A DNA stretch of 64,000 nt from Schoenoplectus triqueter (GCA_964058805.1 CAXKVV010000626.1:1-64000); one strand, 5' to 3'. Shown: positions 46,617-56,271, numbered from the stretch's first letter. Translations and numbers: made by a program. The notes: generated from the letters alone by a model not told the origin.

Positions 46617-46974
46617 TCTTCAGAATAATCAACACAATTCTTCAAAAATAAATAACACAACACTCCCAAAAACTCCCTTCCCTCCCTAACTTTATTTCAT
46701 CAACAATTTACGGTTACACAGTTGGTTTTCTTTCTCTATTTTTTCTTCTGGAAACGATACATAGTTCTTTACTATATTTATCTCTAACCTTGGTCTAAAA
46801 TTAGAAGCTGTACAAAGATTATTTTCTAAATACTATTATAGATATACAATATTCTCTAAATATAAATTAGATCTTCCGAATCCTTTGCTCCATATCTCTT
46901 TCTCTGTTTGCTCTTCCTATTTTTAGTCTGTGCCAGCTCATGTATCGCAGGTGTGCCAACTGATCATTTCAACA
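46617..46974 (-). repeat. Copia 5' LTR
   Basis: Same length and sequence as the 3' LTR. It would contain the element's promoter; TATA-like stretches (CTATAATAGTA, AAATATAGTAAAG) are present but I cannot choose one. Confidence 0.95.
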
Positions 46975-48550
46975 TATTCGTTGTTGATGACCAAATTGCT
47001 TGCACCTCTTGCATTGTTGTCGTTTTGAACCCAACTCAAATGAGTCGAGTCAACACCTAGATAAGATCTGCAACCATGTATAAATTCATCTATACATGAT
47101 TTTAGTGACACGAATATCTTGCTAAAAAATACCCTATTACCAACTCATTCAGAATCTATCTCAACAATGCTTTCAGGACATTTGTTCTCCAACTCACACT
47201 TGAAATTGTACAAAGTCTGAAAGCTCTCCTCCCATGATCCATGGATTTGGTCAAGAGCAGCATGTCTCCCTGACCAAGCTTTGTTGTATGTCACCTTGAC
47301 ATGAAAATCATCTTCTAATTTGCTTTGCACTTCTTTGGCACCGGCCGACGGATTCTTTCTTAACCAATCAGTCACTCTATTTGATACCCAAGACTTAGAA
47401 ACTATTTTCCCATCAATTGTTGTAGTGGACGAACAAGTATGCTCATGTGGTAATACCTTCACCTGAAATTATAACAGTTGTATTAGCATAAGTTACTAAA
47501 TAATAACTACATATAAGTACATAAATAATACATACATACCATGAAAGTCTTATTATTTTGGAGTATAGATGCATGAATTCTCCAAATGCAACTAGGATCT
47601 TTACATTTTCCTATGAACATTTTCTTGACAGACTTCATTGTAGCAACATCAAATTTATTTTTAATTGCAAAATGTCTTAATGTCATTCTAAAGGTATTGA
47701 AATCAGAAAATGATGCACCAACTTCTATTCTAGGATTTTCAAGATCATGTGTGAACAACGGTTCGGTATGAACCGTATCATCCATAGTTGGCTCCTCGTG
47801 CACATTATCCGTCATCATAAGATCTGAATTAACCAGTGCAACACTCTTGACATTATGGTTTTGATCGAGGCCATCATCACCATCAGAATTGTACATGCCC
47901 TCATCATTGAAACTCACATACTCATCATCATCACGATCAGGATCATTAAATTGACTGGGTTCTCCTCCACTTGGCCCTGAAGTGTTGCATCCATGCGAGC
48001 TCCCCACATAGCTCTAACCATCGGTTATAATAGTTGGGATTTGCTGAGTCGGAGTGCATAGGAGTGTGTCATTTGTACCACCACATTTGGAGCTTCTCTC
48101 AAAATCACATACTACTACACGAAGTATTATTTTTTTCTCCTTTTGGAACATCTTGAACATCTCTGGAATTTGTGCCTCGAACACTAGTGATGCACCTCTA
48201 CCCTCTTTTTTGTATAATATCCATATTTTTGGTGTTTGAGACTCTCCCCAACTTAACTCATCCAATAAATCGCTATTCATATCAAACAATGAAAATTTAT
48301 CTGGATCAACCATCCATTTTAATGTCCTTCCCTTGACATATATCTTCCTGGTATCATTATGCTTCTTCCAAAATCCTTCAATATGGATTTCTATCTTAAA
48401 AACCGCTTCTATGTCAATCCTATATCAAAAAATTACTTTCTTGCTATCATATTATTATTTCTTCAAGCAAAATGATATTTAAGAATGTGTAAAATTAAAA
48501 TGAAAAGAAAAAAAATCTTACCCACTAGGAATGGTCCAGGATTTATCCAT
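46975..48550 (-). pseudogene. MuDR-type transposase of MULE-2, deleted and interrupted
   Basis: Exon 1 (48522-48550) reads MDKSWTIPSG; donor GTAAGA. Exon 2 (47540-48419) holds the PB1-like region (EIHIEGFWKKHNDTRKIYVK, then LKWMVDPDKFSLF), a single TAG at 48014-48016, an acidic linker, then the MuDR DNA-binding part (NPRIEVGASFSDFNTFRM, CKDPSCIWRIHASI). Exon 3 starts at 47462 (VKVLPHEHTC, then GAKEVQSKLEDDFHVKVTY) and stops at 47145. The same frame goes on into the start of the catalytic domain (GCRSYLGVDSTHL) near 47050. There the rest of the DDE core and SWIM finger are missing and the sequence jumps out of frame to a zinc knuckle at about 46981-47022. The Copia insertion splits that knuckle; its last cysteine lies at about 41614-41616 on the far side. 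An inactive remnant. Confidence 0.85.
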
Positions 48551-48639
48551 ATGATCTCCAATATATCCTCTTAGGCCTAACTTATGTAGTCATCAACTAA
48601 TAACCTATTTAAATTAAGAATTTCATTTCAGTAATAAAA

Positions 48640-48890
48640 GAATGGAAAATCACGTAAAGAATTTCATTTCAGTAAATTAATCGCGTAGGAGAAATCACGT
48701 AGGGTTGTCAATTAATCGCGTAGGAGAAATTAAGAACTTCATTTCAGAAAAAAAAAAACTCACCAAGACAAATCACGTAGGAGAAATCGCGTGGAGACAA
48801 ATCACGTAGGGTGCAAAGTGCATAGGCGACTAGGAGAAATCGTGTGGAGCAAAGTCGCAGGGAATTTGGTTCGGCGGAATTTAGGGTTTC
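48640..48890 (+). repeat. Short repeats ATCACGTAGGAGAA / ATCGCGTAGGAG upstream of MULE-2 transposase
   Basis: ATC(A/G)CGTAGGAGAAAT and related phrases occur about nine times between the transposase start at 48550 and the right terminal repeat. AAGAATTTCATTTCAG also occurs at least twice. The position mirrors the 15-bp minisatellite in MULE-1. Confidence 0.72.
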
Positions 48891-49133
48891 TCCAGAATCG
48901 CCAAAGCTTCTTTTGTCCGAATCGCCAAAGCGTAGGGTTTTTTTCCCGTCAAAAACAGAGGGACGGGAAGGGCATAATTGGTATTAAGAATTATTTTTTT
49001 AATTATGATTAAATATACATAATGGCAAATGTCAGAATAAATCTATTTTGTAATGGCATATTTATCAATTGAAACTTTATAGTGGCAAAAACATAAATTT
49101 AAAACTTTGCAGTGGCAAAAAAGCAATTTTCCC
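48890..49133 (-). repeat. MULE-2 right terminal inverted repeat
   Basis: Inverse of the left repeat. It is complete at the tip (CAATTTTCCC at 49124-49133) and the inner part includes CTTTTGTCCGAATCG. Confidence 0.85.
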
Positions 49134-49317
49134 TTAAATAAATCGAGACCAGACTAATTGTTTGAAGTTAAGACCAATCAATTGCCGTCAAGTATACACT
49201 ATACCGAAGTTGAAATATCTTTCAGATCTCCCTCTGGTTTGAAGACTTCAAGTAAATAAATATTCTGAATATATTTCCTAAAAGAGTATACAAGAAATAA
49301 AATAGAATGATTAATTA

Positions 49318-49534
49318 TAAACATTAAATATTTTATTTTTTTTTTGGAGATGATTTTCAAAAATTGAAAAGAGTGAGTTAGAAAACTAGAAACATCCCAA
49401 ATTTTTGTATCCCATGAGATTTCAATATGAAGAATTTAATGAGATTAAAAAATCAAAATTTGAAGATCATTTGATATATTTTTTGAGCTAACCTCATAGA
49501 GGTCTTCCGTGAGCTTAAGCTCACCGTAGATTTA
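49318..49534. mobile_element. Half of a family A palindromic MITE
   Basis: Corresponds to the right arm of the copies at 14257 and 50031: TTGAAAAGAGTGAGTTAGAAAAC, CCCATGAGATTTCAATATGAAG, and the end AAGCTCACCGTAGATTTACT. The left arm is absent. Confidence 0.75.
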
Positions 49535-49547
49535 CTATATATATATA

Positions 49548-49945
49548 TAGACTATTATGAAAATGTTTGCATTTCGAGGCCAAGTGCATAGAGCTCAAAT
49601 TTTATCGTAAAACTTTCGAAATTCAAAATTATCATTCCCATTAAATTCTTCATATCAAAATATTTAGGGATACAAAAATTTGGGGTATTTTGAGTTTTCT
49701 AATTATTTATTTTGGATTTTGAAAATCAGCACTAAAATAATAATAAAATATTCAATTGTTGTTACTGATTTTCAAATTTTCAAAATAAATACTTAGAAAA
49801 CTCAAAATACCCCAAATATTTTATCCCTCAATATTTTGATATGAAGAATTTAATGATAATGATAATTTTGAATTTCAGACATGTTACGATAAAATTTGAG
49901 CCGTATGCACTTGGGCTCGAAATGCAAACGTTTTCACAATACTCT

Positions 49946-49947
<2 letters not shown>
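49548..49947. mobile_element. Palindromic MITE (family B)
   Basis: The left arm starts TAGACTATTATGAAAATG and the right arm ends CATTTT-like inverse CGTTTTCACAATACTCTA. The arms of about 190 bp share TCAAATTTTATCGTAA and TACCCCAAAT. It lies between (TA)n tracts, immediately between two family A copies. Confidence 0.8.

Positions 49948-50030
<83 letters not shown>
49948..50030 (+). repeat. Compound microsatellite (CT)n(TA)n(GA)n
   Basis: About 16 CT units, then about 16 TA units, then about 9 GA units. The block is nearly its own reverse complement and could form a long cruciform. Confidence 0.95.
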
Positions 50031-50031
<1 letters not shown>

Positions 50032-50413
50032 TAAATCTACGGTGAGCTTAGATCAAAAAATATATCAAATGATTTTCAAATTTTAATTTTTTACTCACAT
50101 TAAATTCTTCATATTGAAATCTTATGGAGTACAAAAATTTGAGATGTTTCGAGTTGTCTAAGTCACTCTTTGCAATTTTTGAAAATCAGTTCCAAAAATA
50201 ATAATAATATATTCAATATTTGTATATTATTTTTAAAAATTAAAAAGAGTGTCTTAATATATTCGAAACATCCCAAATTTTTGCACCCCATAAGATTTCA
50301 ATATGAAGAATTTAATGAGATTGAAAAATCAAAATTTGGAGATCATTTGATATATTTTTTGAGCTAAGCTCACAGAAGTCTTCTGTGAGTTTAAGCTCAC
50401 CGTAGATTTACTT
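50031..50413. mobile_element. Palindromic MITE (family A, complete copy)
   Basis: Starts GTAAATCTACGGTGAGCTT and ends with the inverse AAGCTCACCGTAGATTTAC. Arms of about 190 bp. Close to the right end there is a small perfect hairpin, CTCACAGAAG-T-CTTCTGTGAG. Confidence 0.82.
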
Positions 50414-52079
50414 CCAAAAATTATGTAGAATCTTAATATAAGACTAATATCATTTAAATTATGTTAAGCATTTAGTTATGATATTGTTATATGAATATAA
50501 GAACTAATAATTTTGAAATTTATAAATATGAACAATGTAATTCAATAAACATCTTGGTACTTTTTAGTCATATCTTTTAACTCAAAAATTCAATCAATAC
50601 AAAATTAATTTCTCTAAAACCATGACAACTATATTTATTATTTTTATATTTTGATCTCTTTCAAAAACAGAACATATCAAACTCAAAAATTCATATTATG
50701 AAGATTAACTGCTGAAAAATTTTAGACCTCTAGATATTTCTTTAATCATAACTTTGTACTGAAAAATCATATTAAGATCAAGTAAAATTTTATAAATTCA
50801 TAACAATAAAATCTATAACTTTGATATAGCGAGAACAATATGTGCTTTAGAAAACTGCAAATTAGTTTGCACAATATGGGCTTTAGAAAACTGCAAATTA
50901 ATTGCATCATTTTTGTCTATAGCGAGAACAAAAATGGTAAAGCATGACAAAGGGGTGCTTGCTCGGCTTATAGCAGAAAGCTGATACTGAAATGCATTGA
51001 AGATTATTATGGAAATCTTATTGTTTAATGTGCCAACAATATGATAGGTTGACAATGAATTGATAACACGCTGCACAAAATATGGTAAAAGAAAGATAAA
51101 CAATGAATAAATTCAAAATTAAAACATAACCAGAAGGGAAGTGATAACATAAAATCTTAATATTTAGATACGGGGAAGGGATGCAATGCACAAACTCAAA
51201 TCCAATAAGAATTGTTGACGCAACTGGCGTTTGATTGTTGATTGTACTATTCACATACTCTTCCTATTTAACCAGTATCGTGGTCATGCTCTCTATTTTG
51301 TCAGAATAGCAGAGCCATTTAGTTCCCAGCAGCTAAAAGTTTACAGGTTGAGTGTATCCTGAGCACCGCGGAGCAATCTTCGCAAGTTCCGTGCACTTCA
51401 AGCGCCAAGCTTTATACCTCAAAAGGCTTCATCTCTATCTCTTTTAGAAGTTTCTTTTATTTTTTGTTTTAAGAAAAGTCTCTTTTAGAATTTTTAATCT
51501 CAATACCATTAAATATGTTTGTCATAAAAATGATCAAGATATGCTTGCTAAATTACTTATATTTTAATATTATAACTAACTAATTTACAAGTGCGCAGTT
51601 CAAAGGATATATCAACATCAACTGTAACATTCTTTTCGACGGTGCCTTTGAACCAGAAAGTTCGAAATAGAACCCCCAAAAAATTATAAATAACACATTC
51701 ATATAAAAACTGATGGGATCAAAGTAATAGGTTTTTAAGTAGGAAATATTTTAAATTTGATGACATAAAATTCTTATTTAAGCATGATGGAGACTGACAA
51801 TGAAATAAAAGTATTAAATTAAAATCAGTCAGAGACTCCATATGCTGTTGAAAATCTTTATGTATAGAGCTAGATATATATATTGTTGGCTTAAGCAAGC
51901 ATTCTACCTTAAAATTGAATATTATACTAAACACATATAATAAGAAATTTTTTATGTATCAAACTGGGCTAAAGGTTGTAGACGAAATGATGCATTTCAC
52001 TCTAGTAATAATCACACTAGTTTTATCATAAATGATGCATTTCACTCTAGAAATTCGAAATTTGCAGAAAGGATAAACA
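50414..52079. other. 5' flank of EIL-B; right copy of the duplicated segment begins near 50905
   Basis: From about 50905 the sequence follows the left copy (36590 onward). GCTTTAGAAAACTGCAAATTA is present twice at 50841-50900. The block GAGCACCGCGGAGCAATCTTC at 51359 probably belongs to the leader of EIL-B. No other gene seen. Confidence 0.6.
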
Positions 52080-53036
52080 ATGACGAGCACAAGCAGTTCA
52101 GATTATCAACCAACATCTACATCTCAAGTGAAGCAGCCTCAACTGACTGTAATCCAGTCAGACGTCGGGCCCTCAGGGTTAGCCATGCCATCCTCGCCTA
52201 TAAGATCTGATCTTAGTCCTGAGGAACTGAAAACAAAAATTGATGAATATTCCACCAAGATTTCAGAATACACACACAATAGGGAAAACAAAGACAAAGG
52301 GAAACAAAAGGTCCCAATTTACAAACCCCAAAAAAAAATTTCCAGTTACCACGAGGGGAGGGTACTGGACGAGATGCTGCAAATAGAACAATGTCCTATT
52401 AAAGGATATCTCTATGGAATGGTAGATAAAGATGGCAAGACTGTGACAGGGGCCTCGGACAGTCTCCGGGCATGGTGGAAGGGGCAAGCCATGTTTGATA
52501 AAGTTGCTCTGTCCCAAATTGATCTTTGCTTGAAAGAGAATTCTCTTTCCTCGAATGTGGCAAAAGATAATGAAGGCAGGTCCACAATAGAGCTCCTCAT
52601 GGAGCTTTCAGACCCAACACTTGGGTCAATTTTGGCCCTTCTAGCGCAACACTGCAATCCGCCGCAACGGAATTTTCCGTACGAAAAGCTAGTGCCACCA
52701 CCATGGTGGCCCACTTCACAGGAGGGCTGGTGGGGCCAAACAGGCATCTCAGCAGAGGAAGGCCCGCCTCCATTCAAAAAGCCACATGATTTGAGGAAGA
52801 AATGGAAGGCAGCAGTCATCATCGGGATAATTAAGCTGATGTCTCCTGAATTTTCCAAACTGTATTCTCTTGTGGAGCAGTCACAGCATTTGTCATCACG
52901 CATGAATGCCAAAGAAAGGAAGTTCTGGACTTTGGCCTTGGTAGCAAAAGCAATGTTGTACTGCCAAGAGGTCCCAGGTGTACCAGCAGATCATGCCGTT
53001 GCATTTTTGCTTGCTTATGGGAATGAGGCTCCCTGA
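52080..53036 (+). CDS. EIN3/EIL-like protein reduced to the DNA-binding domain (EIL-B)
   Basis: A single open frame of 318 residues with the EIN3-family DNA-binding fold: GYLYGMVDKDGKTVTGASDS then LRAWWK (about 109-134), LLAQHCNPPQRNFPYEK (187-203), PPPWWP (206-211), PPPFKKPHDLRKKWK (229-243), and the helix region IKLMSPEFSKLYSLVEQSQ to MNAKE (251-279). These blocks match EIN3, the nuclear transcription factor at the end of ethylene signalling. Unlike EIN3/EIL proteins (about 500-650 residues), it lacks the acidic N-terminal region and the long C-terminal activation and degradation part. An acceptor-like TTTGCAG lies 12 bases before the ATG, fitting a 5' leader intron. Its paralogue EIL-A is broken. 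It could bind EIN3-type sites and compete with full-length proteins, but whether it is expressed is unknown. Confidence 0.8.
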   Translation: MTSTSSSDYQPTSTSQVKQPQLTVIQSDVGPSGLAMPSSPIRSDLSPEELKTKIDEYSTKISEYTHNRENKDKGKQKVPIYKPQKKISSYHEGRVLDEMLQIEQCPIKGYLYGMVDKDGKTVTGASDSLRAWWKGQAMFDKVALSQIDLCLKENSLSSNVAKDNEGRSTIELLMELSDPTLGSILALLAQHCNPPQRNFPYEKLVPPPWWPTSQEGWWGQTGISAEEGPPPFKKPHDLRKKWKAAVIIGIIKLMSPEFSKLYSLVEQSQHLSSRMNAKERKFWTLALVAKAMLYCQEVPGVPADHAVAFLLAYGNEAP

Positions 53037-54530
53037 CATTCTGCCCTATGATTTCTTCGTGTTTTCCCTTTTATTTCATTATTTTCTTCTTCTTCTTTTA
53101 CCTGTGCTGCATGGACCCATGGTTTATATAGTAAGGAAAATGTTTAACAGTACTATCCAATTAGTTATGTATGTTGCTTCAATGAGCAAGTTCCATTTCT
53201 ATATCAGGTGTTATTTGCCAACACATTTTTATATCAGGTGTTATTCACTAAGTTGACAGTTGACATAACATATATGGCTAAAATTGACCTGAATTAACTA
53301 TATAAGTATAAGATTATTAATTCAAATTTTCACATGCATGCTGACCAATGCTTAATAGATAAATAGCGTAGAACAAATTAATTAAGACATTGACCTCGTA
53401 CTAGATTTCTTCATCTAATTTAATTTAAAATTTAACTAATCTAAAGGATAGTCAGAGTCTGCAACAAGAATTAGATTTATTAGAAGAAACACTGAAAATT
53501 AAAGAAGTCATTGCAATGTTTTCATGTTGCTATATATATATCCATTTTTGCTACATAACTATATATGCAACGTCAGTATATTACGACCGGCGTAGCATGA
53601 TGATGTAACTATATATACCCATTTCATGTTTTCATGTTAATATATTTTGGAGTCGCTATACTCCCTCTCCAGTATAGTGCCTCCAGTCTCCAGATTTTCA
53701 CGTTGGGCACAAAATTTTGGTGCGCCTCTTCAATAATATTCCCATTCAACCCAATAAAGGGTATTTTGGTTTTACCTTGTCCTTCCCAATTCTAGGATAA
53801 GCATTGAGAAAGGTGTTCAATTTGAGATCAATTTTGGGTACTTCGTGAAGCGATGAGTTGATTCCCTGAGTCAATTCCTAATCGGTTTATTTTGGATTTT
53901 AGTAGTTTGTTTTACTTAATGTGATTGATCTTTGTGATCAAATACATGTAATGTTAATGTTTCATATTCATGAAACGGGCATATTATTTTCTCAGAAAAG
54001 TAAGAAATTAATAACAACCTAGAATCTTATTTGGAAGAGACTAGGAATAAAAAGTTAAATTCACAATGATAACTTTTTATCTTCTAATTATCTCCATGTT
54101 ATAATCTTTCTACCAAACAAAACGTAGGAATATATAAAGTGTATACAATGAAACTATCTCAATAAGACATCTTTGGTGTTTGGATACACGCCATAAAGCA
54201 GAGTTTTGTTGATTCAATGCTGCATAATTGAAATTGAGGTGGAATAGTGCGGATCGAAAGGTGAGGCGATTGAGTCCTGATGCCATACTTCATAGAGAAT
54301 GAGGATATATATGTAATTACATTACGTAAATTGGATAGATAAAGATATGACACTTTATCTCTTGTGATTAGAGTCATCTAATTATCCCTATAGTTTATCC
54401 TACAATATAACTTAAACATAACCATATAAGATAAGAGATATTTTTCTTTATCTCCATACTTTAATAATCAATTGTTTTACCAAACACAGAAAATTTTTAA
54501 CAACTTTCTACGTTGCTTTTTTATGTTCAC
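53037..54530. other. 3' flank of EIL-B and intergenic DNA
   Basis: The duplicated segment continues to about 53470 (TATATGGCTAAAATTGACCTG at 53270 matches the left copy). A 16-bp repeat TTTATATCAGGTGTTA occurs at 53199 and 53228. No further gene up to the TATA box at 54533. Confidence 0.5.
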
Positions 54531-54532
54531 GC

Positions 54533-54539
54533 TATAAAT
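54533..54539 (+). promoter_or_regulatory. TATA box of the small open frame at 54617
   Basis: TATAAAT in GCTATAAATACC, 78 bases before the ATG at 54617. An ATG at 54554 lies too close to be behind the likely transcription start. Confidence 0.5.
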
Positions 54540-54616
54540 ACCAAGTCGGATGGATGTTCAATTTCATCCATCTTAAGATCAATTTGTTTCAAATTAGAAG
54601 ATCAAAGAGTAGTAGT

Positions 54617-54850
54617 ATGGAGAAGATGGTCAAAATCAAGGTTTACGAAGCCGGAAAGAACATGGTGGCAAACGAAAAGTCCAAAGAGAAGTTGGTCGAT
54701 GGCCAAAATGAAGAGAAGTTTAAAGAAGTTGAAGAAGAAAGTGGGAATAATACTAATGAAAAAGATAGCAAGAAGGAGAACAAGAAAATAGCACGCACGA
54801 TATCAGAGACCGGTATGATATTCATTTTCGATAGGTTCGCATCATATTGA
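54617..54850 (+). CDS. Small charged protein, 77 aa, unknown
   Basis: Reads MEKMVKIKVYEAGKNMVANE, then lysine/glutamate-rich sequence (KFKEVEEESGNNTNEKD), and ends GMIFIFDRFASY. No signal peptide, membrane segment or known domain is visible; most of it should be disordered. It has a well-placed TATA box and no intron. The same frame is open up to 54554, but that ATG lies within 20 bases of the TATA box. It may be a real orphan gene or chance in a transposon-rich zone. Confidence 0.35.
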   Translation: MEKMVKIKVYEAGKNMVANEKSKEKLVDGQNEEKFKEVEEESGNNTNEKDSKKENKKIARTISETGMIFIFDRFASY

Positions 54851-55061
54851 ATTGAACAATTCAGTGATGAAACTTAATTAATAATAATGTTGTATTTTAA
54901 ATAATTTGAGTGGGGTGTTTCGTGTTGTTATTACAAATATTATGTTGTGTGTTTCTGGTCTAAGTTGTATGTTTCTACTAAAGTCTAAATTAATAAATAT
55001 TTGTGTGTGATTTCAATGGTATAACAGCTCTCTAGGAAAACCTAGAAGCTCCATATATATA
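54851..55061. other. Short AT-rich spacer
   Basis: Nothing recognisable apart from a possible 3' untranslated region of the small frame. Confidence 0.4.
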
Positions 55062-55462
55062 GAGAGTGAGTTTGGCTACGGTATTATGCATAGCAAGGAT
55101 AGCCCGTGAGCTACGGATCGTTTCTCTTCAAAGTTTAAATGATCGATCTGACCGGTCAAAATATTTTTCATATGAAAATCTAGTTGGAGATCAAATTTTA
55201 TATTTTTTTACTATTTTTTAAAATAGATAGAAAATGATTCATTTTGAATGGCTCATAATAATTAAGGCAAGTGATTTTCTAGCTATCTTCAAAAATAGCA
55301 AAAATATTTTAAAAAATATAAAATTTGGTCCCCAACTAGATTTTCATATGAAAAATATTTTGACCGGTCGGATCAACTATTTAAATTTTGAAGACGGAGA
55401 AACGGTATGTAACACACGGGCCATTCGTGCTACGCGTAGCACTGTAGCCAAACTCTGCTCTA
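55062..55462. mobile_element. Palindromic MITE (family E)
   Basis: The arms start AGAGTGAGTTTGGCTACGG and end with the inverse TAGCCAAACTCTGCTCT. They share GACCGGTC and AACTAGATTTTCATATGAAA. The right arm contains a further small hairpin, GTGCTACGCGTAGCAC. A (TA)n-like stretch (CATATATATAG) lies at the left. Confidence 0.8.
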
Positions 55463-55800
55463 TTTTTAATTTCAAATCAGAAATAATTGATCCGAATCAT
55501 TCAATCTAATCTTCATATCAAAATCTATTAGTAAACCAAATTTTATATTTTTTAGAATTTGTTTGGCTATTTTTTTCTGGTGAGGACAAAATGACTTGAT
55601 CTGAGAATTTTGGTTCATCCAAAAATGATGGTTTTCCCTCTATAGAAAAAATAGCAAATGAATTTTAAAAAATATAAAATTTAGTTTACTAATAGATTTT
55701 GATATGAAAATTAGATTGAGCGGTTTGGATCGATCATTTCTGACATAAAATTAATAATATAGCACAAAGCACATAACGCTCTTGTGCTTTGCAAACCACC
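55463..55800. mobile_element. Palindromic MITE (family F), left end cut
   Basis: The inner arms pair well (CATATCAAAATCTATTAGTAAAC at 55514 against its inverse near 55685). The outer right part (CATAACGCTCTTGTGCTTTGC) has no partner on the left, where family E abuts, so the left tip is missing or displaced. Confidence 0.62.
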
Positions 55801-55832
55801 ATAACCTAATTATATATATAGAGAGAGAGAGA

Positions 55833-56234
55833 GTAAAGATATCGTAAGCTTAAGCTTACGGAGGCTTACTGTGAGCTTAACTCAAAAAGCATATCAAATC
55901 GTCTTTAAATTTTAATTCATCATACTCATTAAATTTTTTATATGAAAATATTATGGGATACCCAAATTTAGAGTGTTTTGAGATTTTTAAGTCACTATTT
56001 TTAATTTTTGAAAATTGGCTCTAAAAATAATAATAAAATATTCAATGTTTGAACATCATTTTTAAAAATAAAAAATGGTGACTTAAAAACTTCAAAACAC
56101 TCTATATTTTTGCATCCCACGAGATTTTTATATAAAGAATTTTAATGAGTATGATAAATTAAAATTTAGAGATAATTTGATATAATTTTTGAGTTAAACT
56201 CACGGAAGACATCTGTGAGCTTAAGCTCACGATA

Positions 56235-56239
<5 letters not shown>
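55833..56239. mobile_element. Palindromic MITE (family A, copy in GA/TA repeats)
   Basis: Flanked by (TA)n(GA)n at 55811-55833 and (TA)n at 56240-56268. Starts GTAAAGATATCGTAAGCTTA and ends TAAGCTCACGATATTTT. Arms of about 190 bp match the other family A copies. Confidence 0.8.

Positions 56240-56269
<30 letters not shown>

Positions 56270-56271
<2 letters not shown>

Larger units (their letters stand above)
41622..46974 (-). mobile_element. Complete young Ty1/Copia retrotransposon
   Basis: Two 358-bp LTRs (41622-41979 and 46617-46974) appear identical base for base. The target duplication TATTC is exact (41617-41621 and 46975-46979). The element runs on the minus strand: 5' LTR at the right, primer site, one uninterrupted polyprotein frame, purine tract, 3' LTR at the left. 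Everything needed for its own movement appears present, and the identical LTRs imply a very recent insertion. It lies inside MULE-2, within the transposase zinc knuckle codons. Confidence 0.96.
39401..49133. mobile_element. MULE-2: Mutator-like element with nested Copia
   Basis: Exact 9-bp direct repeats TTAAATAAA (39392-39400 and 49134-49142) flank long inverted repeats of roughly 260 bp. The right end reads inwards GGGAAAATTGCTTTTTTGCC; the left end has lost the first five bases and starts AATTGTTTTT. Without the nested Copia (41622-46974 plus one 5-bp repeat) the element would be about 4.4 kb. It carries a GRF zinc finger gene (+) near the left end and a decayed MuDR-type transposase (-) near the right, the same plan as MULE-1, although the terminal repeats of the two elements differ outside the first ten bases and the GCCAC phrases. 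Confidence 0.9.
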
